Source: Alphaproteobacteria bacterium
GTDB lineage: Bacteria > Pseudomonadota > Alphaproteobacteria > Reyranellales > Reyranellaceae
DNA: 64,000 bases
Direction: 5' to 3'
NCBI GenBank assembly: GCA_019635875.1
Contig: JAHBYP010000003.1
Coordinates: 620,001-684,000, forward strand
This document shows, piece after piece, positions 33,692-42,783 of this stretch. A program made the translations under genes and the position numbers. The notes beneath the pieces are model-generated. The model saw only the letters and a list, made by a program, of their open reading frames with translations, did not search any database and had not been told where the DNA came from. The first letter of the stretch is position 1. Each line of letters begins with the position of its first letter.

Positions 33692-34873
33692 ATGACCGAC
33701 CGCACGTTGCGCGGCAGGGTGGCCATCGTCGGCATCGGCGAGACGCCCTACTACAGGCACGGCAAGTCGCCCGATCCCGAGTTCGTGCTGGCGCTCAAGG
33801 CGATCCTCGCTGCGGCCAGGGACGCCGGCATCGATCCGCGCCGCATCGACGGCTTCGCGTCGTACAGCAACGACCGCAACGATCCCTCGCGGCTGGCGGC
33901 GGCGCTGGGCCTGCCCGAATTGCGCTTCTCCAACATGCAATGGGGTGGCGGCGGCGGCGGCGGGTCGGGCGCCGTGGCCAATGCGGCGGCCGCGGTCGCC
34001 GGCGGTCTGGCCGATTGCGTCGTGGTCTTCCGCGCGCTGGCGCAGGGGCAGTTCCAGCGTTTCGGTGCCGCGCCGCCGGGCGGCGTCGCGACGGGCGAAG
34101 CGGCGCTCAACGCGCCCTACGGCGTGATGTCGCCGGCGCAGCGCTACGCCATGCGTGCGATGCGCTTTCTCCATGAGAACAGGATCGGCGACGGCGCGCA
34201 GCGCGCCATCGCGCTGGCCTCGTATGCGCATGCGCAGAAGAACCCCCGCGCGGTGATGCATGGAAGACCGCTGACGGCGGAGGCCTACGACGCCTCGCGC
34301 TGGATCGTCGAGCCGTGGCGGCTGTTCGACTGCTGCCAGGAGAACGACGGCGCCGCCGCGCTGATCATCGTGCCGGCGGAGCAGGCGAAGGACTTCGCCA
34401 GGAAGCCGGCCTACCTGCTGGGTGCGGCGCTGGGCTCGGAGTACCGCAACGGCGCGCGCGGCCACAACGCGCCGCTCTACGCCACCTCGAGCTTCACCAC
34501 GGTGGCGCCGCATCTCTACGCCATGGCCGGCGTGAAGCCCTCGGAGGTCGACGTGCTGCAGAGCTACGAGAACTTCACCGGCGGCGTGCTGATGAGCCTG
34601 GTCGAGCACGGCTTCTTCAAGGCCGAGGAGGCCAACGACTTCCTCGTGCCCGAGAACCTGTTGGCGCCTTCCGGCAAGCTGCCGCTCAACACCAGCGGCG
34701 GCAATCTGGCGGAGTGCTACATGCACGGCCTCGAATTGCAGGTCGAGGCCGTGCGCCAGCTGCGTGGCGAGTCGACGGCGCAGGTCAGGGACCCGGAAAT
34801 CTCGATGGTGATCTCCGGCCCGATGGTGACGCCGGTGTCGAGCATGATCCTCGGTTCGGCGGAGACGCTGTGA
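33692..34873 (+). CDS. Thiolase-like protein (Ltp/SCP-x type), no N-terminal catalytic Cys
   Basis: 393 residues from ATG 33692 with AAGGAG 6 nt upstream. The fold is that of acetyl-CoA acetyltransferase/lipid-transfer thiolases (VAIVGIGETPYYRHGKSPD, VDVLQSYENFTGGVLMSLVEHGF, SGGNLAECYMHGLELQVEAVRQLRG). Where thiolases carry the nucleophilic Cys, this protein has the glycine run MQWGGGGGGGSGA. Such proteins, paired with a DUF35 partner, act as retro-aldolases in steroid side-chain degradation (Ltp2-ChsH2). Its stop overlaps the DUF35 start (TGATG), consistent with a stoichiometric complex. Confidence 0.85.
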   Translation: MTDRTLRGRVAIVGIGETPYYRHGKSPDPEFVLALKAILAAARDAGIDPRRIDGFASYSNDRNDPSRLAAALGLPELRFSNMQWGGGGGGGSGAVANAAAAVAGGLADCVVVFRALAQGQFQRFGAAPPGGVATGEAALNAPYGVMSPAQRYAMRAMRFLHENRIGDGAQRAIALASYAHAQKNPRAVMHGRPLTAEAYDASRWIVEPWRLFDCCQENDGAAALIIVPAEQAKDFARKPAYLLGAALGSEYRNGARGHNAPLYATSSFTTVAPHLYAMAGVKPSEVDVLQSYENFTGGVLMSLVEHGFFKAEEANDFLVPENLLAPSGKLPLNTSGGNLAECYMHGLELQVEAVRQLRGESTAQVRDPEISMVISGPMVTPVSSMILGSAETL

Positions 34874-35307
34874 TGTCCTACCTCAAGCCCGGCCTGCCGG
34901 CTCCCGTCGCCGAGAATGACGGCCTCGATGCGCCCTACTGGGAGGGCACGCGGCGCGGCGAGCTCATGGTGCAGCGCTGCAAGGCCTGCGGCACCTGGCA
35001 ATGGGGTCCGGAGTGGATCTGCCACAAGTGCCTGTCCTTCGATATGTCCTGGGTAAGGGTCGAGGGACGCGGCAGGATCTACAGCTGGGAGCGTCCCTGG
35101 CACCCGGTCCATCCGGCGCTGAAGGACCAGGGTCCCTACATCGTCGTGCTGGTCGAGCTGCCGCACGCCGGCAATATCCGCATGCTGGGCAACCTGCTCG
35201 GTGATCCGAAGCAGGCGGTACGCATCAGCGCCGAGGTCGAAGCCGTCTTCGAACCGCACGACGACGCCAAGCCGCCCTTCACCCTGGTGCAGTGGAAGTA
35301 CGCTTAG
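34873..35307 (+). CDS. Zn-ribbon/OB-fold DUF35 protein
   Basis: 144 residues. The N-terminal rubredoxin-like zinc ribbon is CKACGTWQWGPEWICHKC (two CxxC pairs), and the OB-fold follows with GRGRIYSWERPWHPVHPAL and PYIVVLVELPHAGNIRMLGNL. DUF35 proteins bind CoA esters and partner thiolase-like enzymes. One-base overlap with the thiolase-like gene points to co-translation. It ends 1 bp before a family B palindrome. Confidence 0.88.
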   Translation: MSYLKPGLPAPVAENDGLDAPYWEGTRRGELMVQRCKACGTWQWGPEWICHKCLSFDMSWVRVEGRGRIYSWERPWHPVHPALKDQGPYIVVLVELPHAGNIRMLGNLLGDPKQAVRISAEVEAVFEPHDDAKPPFTLVQWKYA

Positions 35308-35308
35308 T

Positions 35309-35371
35309 CTGTCATCCCGAGCGTAGCGAGGGATCCAGGCGAATCACCAGATCCCTCGCTGCGCTCGGGGT
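35309..35371. repeat. Palindromic repeat family B, copy 4
   Basis: CTGTCATCCCGAGCGTAGCGAGGGATC with a short loop and complementary right arm; the terminal part of the right arm is degraded (GGGGTTGGAC). It sits between the convergent DUF35 and methyltransferase genes. Confidence 0.85.
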
Positions 35372-35377
35372 TGGACA

Positions 35378-36229
35378 CTACGCCTTGCTCAGCAGCGCCG
35401 CCGATTGCAGGTGCAGGCGCTGCGACAGCCCCTCGGGCAGCGCCTGGGTGGCGCGCTCGATGGCGTCGACCAGGCCGTAGGGCAGGATCGGCGAGAGGTG
35501 GCGGGTCTTGAGATTCTCGGCCGTCAGCGGATTGTTGAAGAAGGAGAGGCGATCGACCTTCAGCCCCGCCTTCGCGGCGAGTGTCACGATCTCGTCGGGA
35601 TAGAGCAGGAAGATGTGGCCGTCGGCGTCGGGCTTGAACTGCAGCGCCTCGAACTGCGAGGGATCGGGACAATCGGAGAAGCGCGGCAGGGTGTTGCGGA
35701 AGTAGCGGCCGTTGGGCGTGGTCAGCACGATCACGCCGCCGGGCTCGAGGAAGCCCGCCAGCTTGCGCAGGAAGTCGTCGGGGTGCGCCACGTGCTCGAT
35801 GATCTCGGTGGCCACGACGGCGTCGAAGCGGCCGACCTGCTCGGGCGGCAGCTCGAAGAGATTGCCGGGCAGGAAGCGGATGTCGCCGCGGTCGGTCTTG
35901 AGCCTGACATAGCCCACGAGATCGTCGCGCAGGTCGTTCCACGTCACCTGGTAGCCGAGCTCGGCCAGCACGATGGAGAAATTGCCCTGCCCGGCCGCGA
36001 GGTCGAGCACGCGCCCGCCGCCGGGCTTGGCCTGCAGCACGTAGTCGACGGCGCGGGCGAAGCGGTTGCGGTAGGCGACGCGGTAGCCGCGCGCGCTCCT
36101 GCCCGGCCATACCGAATCCACATCGTGCCCGTAGGAGTATCGCCAGGAATCCGGCCAGGACGGGTCCAGGGGGGGCCGCTTGATGTGGCCGAACAGGCGT
36201 TCGTGGAAACGGCGGGGTTCACCCGTCAT
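35378..36229 (-). CDS. Class I SAM-dependent methyltransferase
   Basis: 283 residues. Motif [22 protein letters not shown], acidic loop [12 protein letters not shown], motif [29 protein letters not shown] and motif [24 protein letters not shown] place it in Methyltransf_11/23-type enzymes such as those acting on surface glycans or quinones. The N-terminal [17 protein letters not shown] is unusual and might be substrate-specific. It is divergent from rfbB (89-bp gap), so a role in the adjoining sugar/polysaccharide locus is possible. Confidence 0.85.
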   Translation of the reverse strand: MTGEPRRFHERLFGHIKRPPLDPSWPDSWRYSYGHDVDSVWPGRSARGYRVAYRNRFARAVDYVLQAKPGGGRVLDLAAGQGNFSIVLAELGYQVTWNDLRDDLVGYVRLKTDRGDIRFLPGNLFELPPEQVGRFDAVVATEIIEHVAHPDDFLRKLAGFLEPGGVIVLTTPNGRYFRNTLPRFSDCPDPSQFEALQFKPDADGHIFLLYPDEIVTLAAKAGLKVDRLSFFNNPLTAENLKTRHLSPILPYGLVDAIERATQALPEGLSQRLHLQSAALLSKA

Positions 36230-36318
36230 CAGGATCGGCCACCCAGTCGAAGGTCCACGTTGTTTTCCTAGTACCGTCTTGCGAGGATGCCAGTCTACCC
36301 CATGAAAGCTCTCCGGAC

Positions 36319-37392
36319 ATGAAGGTGATCGTCACGGGCGGGGCCGGCTTCATCGGCTCCGCGGTGGTGCGCCACATCGTGCGCCAGACTGACTGGCAGG
36401 TCGCCACCATCGACAAGCTGACCTATGCCGGCAACCTGGAGTCGCTGGCCGAGGCGCGCGAGCACAACAGGCATCGCTTCCACCGCGCCGACATCTGCGA
36501 CCGCGCGGCGATGGACCGCATCCTGCAGGTGGAGCAGCCCGATGCCATCCTGCACCTCGCGGCCGAAAGCCATGTCGACCGCTCGATCGACGGCGCCGCG
36601 CCCTTCATCCAGACCAACATCGTCGGCACCTGGACCCTGCTCGAAGCCGCCACGGCCTACTGGCGCACACTGCCCGAGGAACGCCGCGCGCGCTTCCGCT
36701 TCCAGCACATCTCGACCGACGAGGTGTTCGGCTCGCTCGGACCCGAGGGCTCCTTCCGCGAGGACACGCCCTACCAGCCCAATTCACCCTATTCCGCCAG
36801 CAAGGCCGGCTCCGATCATCTCGTGCGCGCCTGGCATCACACCTACGGCCTGCCGACGCTGGCCACCAACTGCTCCAACAATTACGGCCCCTATCACTTC
36901 CCGGAAAAGCTGATCCCGCTGGTGATCATCCGCGGCCTGCGCGGCGAAACGCTGCCGGTCTACGGCAAGGGCGAGAACGTGCGCGACTGGCTGCATGTCG
37001 AGGATCACGCCGAGGCGTTGCTGGCGGTGCTGCAGAAAGGCCGCGTCGGGCAGAGCTACAACGTCGGCGGCAACGAGGAGCGGCGCAACATCGACGTCGT
37101 GCAGGGCATCTGCCGCGCGCTCGACGAGTTCCTGCCCGACTCGGGCCATCGCCCGCACGCCGGGCTGATCCGCTTCGTCGCCGACCGGCCGGGCCACGAT
37201 CTGCGCTACGCCATCGACGCCGGCAAGATCGCGTCGGAACTCGGCTGGCGGCCGAGCCGGTCCTTCGACGAGGGGCTGCGCCAGACCGTGCGCTGGTTCC
37301 TCGACAACCGGGGCTGGTGGGAGCGCGTCATGAGCGGCGCCTATCGCGGCGAGCGCCTGGGCGTCAGCCGCGCGCCCGCCACCCCGAGATGA
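36319..37392 (+). CDS. rfbB: dTDP-glucose 4,6-dehydratase
   Basis: 357 residues, the normal length. NAD-binding motif [13 protein letters not shown] (5-17), active-site [10 protein letters not shown] with the Asp-Glu pair, [15 protein letters not shown] catalytic Tyr/Lys, and [18 protein letters not shown]. It converts dTDP-glucose to dTDP-4-keto-6-deoxyglucose, the precursor for the FdtA/FdtB products encoded on the other strand. Its last 29 bp overlap the 3' end of the convergent flippase gene. Confidence 0.95.
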   Translation: MKVIVTGGAGFIGSAVVRHIVRQTDWQVATIDKLTYAGNLESLAEAREHNRHRFHRADICDRAAMDRILQVEQPDAILHLAAESHVDRSIDGAAPFIQTNIVGTWTLLEAATAYWRTLPEERRARFRFQHISTDEVFGSLGPEGSFREDTPYQPNSPYSASKAGSDHLVRAWHHTYGLPTLATNCSNNYGPYHFPEKLIPLVIIRGLRGETLPVYGKGENVRDWLHVEDHAEALLAVLQKGRVGQSYNVGGNEERRNIDVVQGICRALDEFLPDSGHRPHAGLIRFVADRPGHDLRYAIDAGKIASELGWRPSRSFDEGLRQTVRWFLDNRGWWERVMSGAYRGERLGVSRAPATPR

Positions 37393-38854
37393 CGGCACGC
37401 ACCTCGTTCCAGCGCCGCGGCCCGGCGAGCACCACGGGCACGACGAGCGTGCCCAGCGCCAGCGGCACCGAGACCTGCCAGTTGGTCGCGCGGTCGTGCC
37501 AGGTCGCCACGGCGCAGATCACCACCATGACGAGGCCGCCCAGCCAGATCGCCTGGGTGCGGCTCAGCAGACGCACGCCAAGCGCCGCGCGCGCGTACCA
37601 CATGCCGCCCAGCATGGTGCCGAGCTGCACCACGGCGAAGGCGATGCCGATGCCGTTCAGGCCGGTCAGCCATTCCGGCGGGTGCGGGCTGAGCGCCAGC
37701 ACGACCAGCCCGGAGAAGCTGCCGTACCAGGCGATCTCGGTGATCATCATCACGCGAACCCGCGCCGCCGAGACCGCGACGTTGAAGTAGAGCACCTGGA
37801 AGACGCGGAAGTAGTTGCCGATCAGCATCCAGGTCAGCGCATCGGCCGCCGGCAGGAAGCGGCGCGAGAACAGCAGCTCGAGGATCAGGGGCTGGAACAG
37901 CAGCGCGCCGCCGATCAGCGGGATCGAGCACAGCGCCAGCATCTCGATGGCGTCGTTGACCGTGCGGCTGCGCTCCTCCTCGCTCGCGGCGCCGGCCATG
38001 GTGGGCAGCAGGTAGGTGGTCGCCGCCGACATCAGCAGGCCGACGTTCTGCAGCGCCAGCGTCCAGGCCGCCTGGAACAGGCCGTGCAGCTCCTGCCCGC
38101 CGGTCTCGACCAGCAGCGCGCGCATCGCCATGAAGCAGGTCGCCGACAGGGCACCGGCGCTCAGGCCGGCGGCGAAGAAGCGCAACTGGTGCGCCATGTC
38201 CGCGCGTTCGGGCCGGCGCGAGAAGGCCTCGAGCACCGGCGCCATCCAGCCGAGCCGGTGGACGTACCAGGTCGCCACTGCGAATTGTGCCACGATCGGC
38301 AGCAGCACGAAGCCGATGAAGGCGAGCTGATAGCCGCCCACCGCCAGTCTGGCCAGCGGCCAGGCGATGAGCGCCAAGGTCAGCGAGCCCAGCACCTGCA
38401 CGATCGCCAGCCGGCCGATGGCGCGCGAGACGTTGATCAGGCCCTGCAGGGTGACGCCGACGATGGCGATGCCGACGGTGAGTGCCAGGCAGCGCACGCC
38501 CAGGACGATGTCGGGCGAGGAGTCGCGAAAGACGTGCTCGGCGATCAGCGGCGCGGTCAGCAGCAGGGTCATCGAGGCGAGCACGGCGCCGCACAGCGAC
38601 AGCCAGATCGACGCCACCACACGCCGCCGCCGCGCCTCGCCCTGGACCGAGCTCAGCGCCTGGATCTGGCCGGCGCCGGCGCCGAAGATGCCGAGCCCGG
38701 TCGCCATGTCGTGCACCTGGCGATAGGTCGCCAGCAGGCCGATGCCCGTCGGCCCCAGAGTCACCGCGAAGATCTTGTTGGCGATCAGGCCGAAGAACAG
38801 CCCGGCGAGGCCGGCCCCGCCGGATGTCACCATCGCCTTGAATAGCTTCAGCAC
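37364..38854 (-). CDS. Wzx-type polysaccharide/O-antigen flippase
   Basis: 496 residues with about 12-14 membrane segments. It starts from GTG with [45 protein letters not shown], the N-terminus typical of Wzx/MOP-superfamily O-antigen translocases related to WzxE. Such proteins flip undecaprenyl-diphosphate-linked glycan units to the periplasm. It lies at the end of the rmlA-fdtA-fdtB run, and the Fuc4NAc/Fuc3NAc-containing glycans are common clients in other bacteria. That client is an inference. Confidence 0.88.
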   Translation of the reverse strand: MLKLFKAMVTSGGAGLAGLFFGLIANKIFAVTLGPTGIGLLATYRQVHDMATGLGIFGAGAGQIQALSSVQGEARRRRVVASIWLSLCGAVLASMTLLLTAPLIAEHVFRDSSPDIVLGVRCLALTVGIAIVGVTLQGLINVSRAIGRLAIVQVLGSLTLALIAWPLARLAVGGYQLAFIGFVLLPIVAQFAVATWYVHRLGWMAPVLEAFSRRPERADMAHQLRFFAAGLSAGALSATCFMAMRALLVETGGQELHGLFQAAWTLALQNVGLLMSAATTYLLPTMAGAASEEERSRTVNDAIEMLALCSIPLIGGALLFQPLILELLFSRRFLPAADALTWMLIGNYFRVFQVLYFNVAVSAARVRVMMITEIAWYGSFSGLVVLALSPHPPEWLTGLNGIGIAFAVVQLGTMLGGMWYARAALGVRLLSRTQAIWLGGLVMVVICAVATWHDRATNWQVSVPLALGTLVVPVVLAGPRRWNEVRAVISGWRARG

Positions 38855-38866
38855 CGGACCAGGCCC

Positions 38867-38929
38867 CGTCGTCCCGAGCGGAGCGAAGGATTGGGAGCGC
38901 CGGCGCTCCCAGAAGAACCCGGGACGACA
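38867..38929. repeat. Palindrome related to family A, with an 18-bp perfect inner palindrome
   Basis: Outer arms CGTCGTCCCGAGCG... and GGGACGACAG recall family A, but the centre is GGGAGCGCCGGCGCTCCC (38894-38911), a perfect palindrome. It lies between the aminotransferase and flippase genes on the same strand. Confidence 0.7.
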
Positions 38930-38938
38930 GTCATGCCG

Positions 38939-40036
38939 CTACACCGCCGCGCGGATCGCGTCGGCGACGCGGTCGATCTGCTCGACCGTGGCGTGCGGGC
39001 CGATCGGCAGGCTGAGCGTGGTCTCGGCGATGCGCTCGGCCAGCGGGAAATCGCCCTGCTTCATGCCCAGCCCGCGATAGGCCTGCTGCAGATGCGGCGG
39101 GATCGGGTAGTGGATCAGCCAGCCGATCTTGGCCCGGTCGAGCGCGTCGGTGATGCGCCTGCGATCGGCGCAGCGCACGGTGAAGAGATGCCAGATCGGC
39201 TCGGCCCATTGCGGCACGTAGGGCAGCTCGACGCCCGGGATGCCGCGCAGCCTCTCGAGGTAGCGGACGGCGAGCACGCGGCGGCGCTCGTTGAAGACGT
39301 CGAGGGTCGGCAGCTTGGCGCGCAGGATCGCCGCCTGCATCTCGTCGAGCCGGGAGTTCACGCCGGTCTCGAGGTTCACGTACTTCACCTTCGAGCCGTA
39401 GTTGCGCAGGGTGCGCAGCCGGTCGGCGAGCCGATCGTCGTCGGTGGTGACCGCGCCGGCATCGCCCATGGCGCCGAGGTTCTTGCTCGGGAAGAAGCTG
39501 AAGGCGCCGGCATCGGCGAGGCAACCGGCGCGCCGGCCCTTGTAGCGCGCGCCCTGCGCCTGGGCGACGTCCTCCAGCACCTTGATGCCGTGCCTGCGGC
39601 CGAGCTCCATCAGCGGGTCCATGTCGCTGGCCTGGCCGTACAGATGCACCGGGATGATTGCCCTGGTGCGCGGCGTGATCGCCGCGGCGACGCGCTCGGG
39701 GTCGAGGTTGGCGGTGCGGATGTCGGGCTCGACCGGCACCGGCCTGGCACCGCAGGCCGTGGCCGCGAGCCAGGTGGCGATGTAGGTGCTCGACGGCACG
39801 ATCACCTCGTCACCGGGCCCGATGTCCCAGGCGCGCAGGACGAGCTCGAGCGCCTCCAGCCCGTTGCCCAGGCCGACGCAGTGCTTCACGCCGCAGAAGG
39901 CGGCGAACTCCTGCTCGAAGGCCGCGACCTCCTTGCCCAGGATATACCAGCCGGAATCCGCCACGCGCGCCATCGCAGCGTCGATCTCGGGCTTGAGCTC
40001 GAGGTAGACGGCGCGCAGGTCGAGGAACGGGATCAT
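38939..40036 (-). CDS. fdtB: DegT/DnrJ/EryC1/StrS sugar aminotransferase (FdtB-like)
   Basis: 365 residues. PLP-enzyme landmarks are IPFLDLRAVYLELKPEIDAA, GLGNGLEALELVLRAW, a PSSTYIATWLA loop, LEDVAQAQGARYKG (Asp156 for the PLP nitrogen), and FFPSKNLGAMGDAG with the Schiff-base Lys185. FdtB adds an amino group at C3 of the keto sugar made by FdtA. Its ATG overlaps the FdtA stop (ATGA), strongly supporting that pairing. Whether the product is Fuc3N or Qui3N depends on the FdtA stereochemistry. Confidence 0.88.
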   Translation of the reverse strand: MIPFLDLRAVYLELKPEIDAAMARVADSGWYILGKEVAAFEQEFAAFCGVKHCVGLGNGLEALELVLRAWDIGPGDEVIVPSSTYIATWLAATACGARPVPVEPDIRTANLDPERVAAAITPRTRAIIPVHLYGQASDMDPLMELGRRHGIKVLEDVAQAQGARYKGRRAGCLADAGAFSFFPSKNLGAMGDAGAVTTDDDRLADRLRTLRNYGSKVKYVNLETGVNSRLDEMQAAILRAKLPTLDVFNERRRVLAVRYLERLRGIPGVELPYVPQWAEPIWHLFTVRCADRRRITDALDRAKIGWLIHYPIPPHLQQAYRGLGMKQGDFPLAERIAETTLSLPIGPHATVEQIDRVADAIRAAV

Positions 40037-40443
40037 CGCGCCTTCACCTCGCGGCGGAACGTGTCGTAGTCACGGATGTAGTCGGCCTCGGCGTAGTTGG
40101 CCGATGCCAGGACCAGCACGACCGTTGAGGCGGCGAAATCCACCAGCTCGTGCCAGACCCAGGGCTCGACCAGCATCGCACGATCCGGCCGGTCGAGCCG
40201 CACGGTTTCGCGCGTCGTGCCGTCGTCGAGCACGAGGTCGGCGCCGCCGGCGAGCGCGACCATCGCCAGTCGCACCTCGCGATGGGCGTGATGGCCGCGC
40301 GGCTGGCCCGCCGGCACGCCATGGATCCAGAAGGCGCGCCGGATGGGGAAGTCGAGGTCGATGCCGGTCTCGATGAAGCTCACCGTGCCGCGCGGATCGG
40401 ACGAGCCGCGCACGTCGATCCAACGGCAGCCGCCGACGGTCAT
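40033..40443 (-). CDS. fdtA: dTDP-4-keto-6-deoxyglucose 3,4-ketoisomerase (FdtA/WxcM-like cupin)
   Basis: 136 residues from ATG 40443. The open frame continues to 40503, but those 20 residues are read from palindromic repeat E. The cupin holds RGTVSFIETGIDLDFPIRRAFWIHGVP followed by RGHHAHREV, the catalytic histidines of FdtA/QdtA ketoisomerases, and WVWHELVDF. It moves the keto group from C4 to C3, providing the substrate for the coupled aminotransferase. Confidence 0.87.
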   Translation of the reverse strand: MTVGGCRWIDVRGSSDPRGTVSFIETGIDLDFPIRRAFWIHGVPAGQPRGHHAHREVRLAMVALAGGADLVLDDGTTRETVRLDRPDRAMLVEPWVWHELVDFAASTVVLVLASANYAEADYIRDYDTFRREVKAR

Positions 40444-40450
40444 GGCTTGC

Positions 40451-40571
40451 CCCCCTCTCCCCGCGCGCGGGGAGAGGGTCGGGGTGAGGGGTTCGTGCGA
40501 CACGCCGCGGCCGCGGTCCTTGATTCCCAGCCCCTCACCCCAACCCTCTCCCCGCTAGCGGGGAGAGGGAG
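40451..40571. repeat. Palindromic repeat family E
   Basis: Outer hairpins CCCTCTCCCCGCGCGCGGGGAGAGGG and its partner at the other end, joined by GGTGAGGGG / CCCCTCACC arms. Only copy of this family in the window; it sits between rfbA and fdtA within the sugar operon. Confidence 0.9.
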
Positions 40572-40597
40572 AGATGAAGGCAGGTGACTCGTGCGGC

Positions 40598-41326
40598 TCA
40601 TCGCGCGATCTCGTTGGCGGTGTCGTACAGCAGCTTGTTGGCCTCGAGCAGCGACTCGAAGGTGCCCGCGTCGGTCCAGGCGCCGGGATAGATCTCGTAC
40701 TGCAGCTGGCGGCGGGCGATGTACTCGTTGTTGACCGAGGTGATCTCGTACTCGCCGCGCGCCGAAGGCTTGATGGTGCGGATGATGTCGAAGACCTGGC
40801 CGTCGTAGAAATAGAGCCCGACCACGGCGAACGAGGTCTTGGGCCTGGCCGGCTTCTCCTCGATCTCGAGGATGTGCTGCTCGTCGAGCGCGGCCACGCC
40901 GTAGCGCTCCGGGTCGTGCACGCTCTTGATCACCACGCGCGCGCCTATGTCCTGCCTGCGGAAGGACTCGACGATGGGTGCGATCGAGTTCTGGAAGACG
41001 TTGTCGCCGAGGAAGACGCAGATCTTGCCGCCGCCGGCGAAGCCCTCGGCCAGTGACAGCGCGTTGGCGATGCCCAGCGCGCCGTCCTGCACGCGGTAGG
41101 TCAGCCCGCAACCCAGCTCGACGCCCGAGCCGAGGCAGTTCACCATCTCGCCCATGTGGTCGACGCTGGTGACCACCAGGATGTCGCTGATGCCCGCGGC
41201 CACCATGTGGCGGATCGGGTGGTAGATCATCGGCTCGCGGCCCACCGGCAGCAGGTGCTTGTTGGTGGCTTTGGTCAGCGGATAGAGCCGCGTGCCCTTG
41301 CCGCCGGCCAGAATGACGCCCTTCAT
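40598..41326 (-). CDS. rfbA: Glucose-1-phosphate thymidylyltransferase, short form
   Basis: 242 residues. Nucleotidyltransferase motif GGKGTRLYPLTKATNKHLLPV with the catalytic Arg/Lys, FLGDNVF metal-site Asp, EIEEKPARPKTSFAVVGLYFYD and EITSVNNEYI. It makes dTDP-glucose from glucose-1-phosphate and dTTP. Classic RmlA proteins are about 290 residues; this shorter type lacks the C-terminal allosteric extension and is common in 3-amino-sugar clusters. It is the first gene of the minus-strand sugar group. Confidence 0.92.
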   Translation of the reverse strand: MKGVILAGGKGTRLYPLTKATNKHLLPVGREPMIYHPIRHMVAAGISDILVVTSVDHMGEMVNCLGSGVELGCGLTYRVQDGALGIANALSLAEGFAGGGKICVFLGDNVFQNSIAPIVESFRRQDIGARVVIKSVHDPERYGVAALDEQHILEIEEKPARPKTSFAVVGLYFYDGQVFDIIRTIKPSARGEYEITSVNNEYIARRQLQYEIYPGAWTDAGTFESLLEANKLLYDTANEIAR

Positions 41327-41433
41327 GCGCTCCCCCGGGAAACCGCCGCAAGCTCACGCACCCGGCGGCCGAAAGCAACCGTGTAGCACAGGCCGGGGGG
41401 CGCAACTGCGGCGCAATCCGCCGCGCTCCGGCG

Positions 41434-41766
41434 TCAGCGCCGGCGGAAGATCATCCCGCCGTGATGCAGGGTATTGTGGTCGACAAAGGTGCCGTCGGCA
41501 GTGAAGCCGGTGTCGTCCCAGTAGTCGATGTGGCTGCCGGTCACCCTGTAGCGCCCCTGATAGGCGCTCTGGCGCGTACCGCGCGCTTCGTCGTAGCGGC
41601 CGTTCGGCAGCAGCTCGTGCCGGACATGGCCATCGTCGGTCACCCACATGCCGACATAGGGATGAGGTGTCGACTGGCTTTGCGCCTGGCCGGTGCCGGG
41701 AGACAGGCTGGCCGCGAGCAAAGAGCTCGCGATCAGGCCGCGCAGGATCGCCGATCTGCTGGTCAT
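41434..41766 (-). CDS. Atu4866-family secreted small protein
   Basis: 110 residues from ATG 41766. A signal peptide (LRGLIASSLLAASLSPGTGQAQ) is followed by the Atu4866 domain HPYVGMWVTDDGHVRHELLPNGRYDEARG...YQGRYRVTGSHIDYWDDTGFTADG. The family has a known small beta-barrel structure from Agrobacterium but no known function. It is divergent from a LysR regulator, a common arrangement suggesting that the regulator controls it. Confidence 0.85.
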   Translation of the reverse strand: MTSRSAILRGLIASSLLAASLSPGTGQAQSQSTPHPYVGMWVTDDGHVRHELLPNGRYDEARGTRQSAYQGRYRVTGSHIDYWDDTGFTADGTFVDHNTLHHGGMIFRRR

Positions 41767-41816
41767 GTCGTTCAGCCTCCTCGTGTTGCGATGGGCGGTG
41801 ATGTAGTGGCTGGTAT

Positions 41817-41866
41817 TAGGATAGGCAATTTGCTCAATCCTCATCATTTTGTTAAGATTACCTAAC
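41817..41866. promoter_or_regulatory. Candidate LysR operator region
   Basis: The 102-bp divergent gap contains AGGAT (41818-41822) paired with ATCCT (41837-41841), and GTTA...TAAC within GTTAAGATTACCTAAC (41851-41866). These are inverted arms at LysR-like spacing in AT-rich sequence close to the LysR start. No binding site is proven. Confidence 0.4.
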
Positions 41867-41868
41867 CA

Positions 41869-42783
41869 ATGAATCTCGACTTCGGCGGCATCGCCGTCTT
41901 CCTTGCCGTAGCCGAGGCGCGCAGCTTCCGCGCCGCCGCCGACCGGCTCGGCGTGACCCGCTCGGCCGTGAGCCAGGCGATCCGGCGCCTGGAGGACCGG
42001 CTGGGCGTCGCGCTGGTCCATCGCACGACGCGCAGCGTCAGCCTCACCGAGGCCGGCGAGCGCCTGCAACGCCGCGTCGCGCCGGCGCTGGCCGAAGTCG
42101 AGATCGCACTGGACGCGACGCGCGATCGCGAGGCGACGCCCAGTGGATTGCTGCGGCTGGCGGTGTCCTCGATCGCGGAGCGGTTTCTCTCCGGCGCGCT
42201 GCTCGCCGGCTTCACCCACGCCCATTCCGGCGTGCAGCTCGACGTCACCGTGACGGACGAGGAGTTCGACATCGTCGCCGAGGGCTACGACGCCGGCATC
42301 CGGCTGGGCGAGGTGATCGAGCAGGACATGATCGCCGTGCCGGTCTCGGGCGATCAGCGCCAGATGGTCGTGGCGGCGCCGTCATACCTGCAGCGCTTCG
42401 GTGCGCCCACGCATCCCACCGAGCTGTCGAGACATTGCTGCATCGGCTGGCGCCCGTCGCCCGAGGTCGCACCCTATCGCTGGGAGTTCGAGGAGAGCGG
42501 CCGCGCGTTCGATGTCGCGGTCGATCCCCGGATCACCACCAACGACATGTGGCTGATGATCCGCACCGCCTGTGCCGGCGGCGGCCTCACGTTCGGCATG
42601 GAGGAAACCTTCAGGCCGTACCTCGAGCGCGGCGAGCTGGTGCCGCTGCTGGAGAAGTTCTGCCCACCCTTCCCCGGCTTCTTCCTCTATTTCGCCAACC
42701 GCCGGAATCTGCCACCCAAGCTGCGCGCGCTGATCGACCATGTGCGCTATCGACCGAAGACCGCCCGTCGCCGGCGATCGTGA
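41869..42783 (+). CDS. LysR-family transcriptional regulator
   Basis: 304 residues. N-terminal winged helix (FLAVAEARSFRAAADRLGVTRSAVSQAIRRLEDRLGVALVHRTTR) and a LysR substrate-binding domain (PSGLLRLAVSSIAERFL, YDAGIRLGEVIEQDMIAVPV). It resembles the CrgA/PA0477-like group that often represses an adjacent gene. Divergent orientation suggests control of the Atu4866-family gene. Its stop is followed immediately by the convergent EamA transporter gene. Confidence 0.92.
   Translation: MNLDFGGIAVFLAVAEARSFRAAADRLGVTRSAVSQAIRRLEDRLGVALVHRTTRSVSLTEAGERLQRRVAPALAEVEIALDATRDREATPSGLLRLAVSSIAERFLSGALLAGFTHAHSGVQLDVTVTDEEFDIVAEGYDAGIRLGEVIEQDMIAVPVSGDQRQMVVAAPSYLQRFGAPTHPTELSRHCCIGWRPSPEVAPYRWEFEESGRAFDVAVDPRITTNDMWLMIRTACAGGGLTFGMEETFRPYLERGELVPLLEKFCPPFPGFFLYFANRRNLPPKLRALIDHVRYRPKTARRRRS

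Noticed and set aside
40444-40503. 20-residue extension of FdtA
   Set aside because: Encoded entirely by repeat E and absent from known FdtA proteins.
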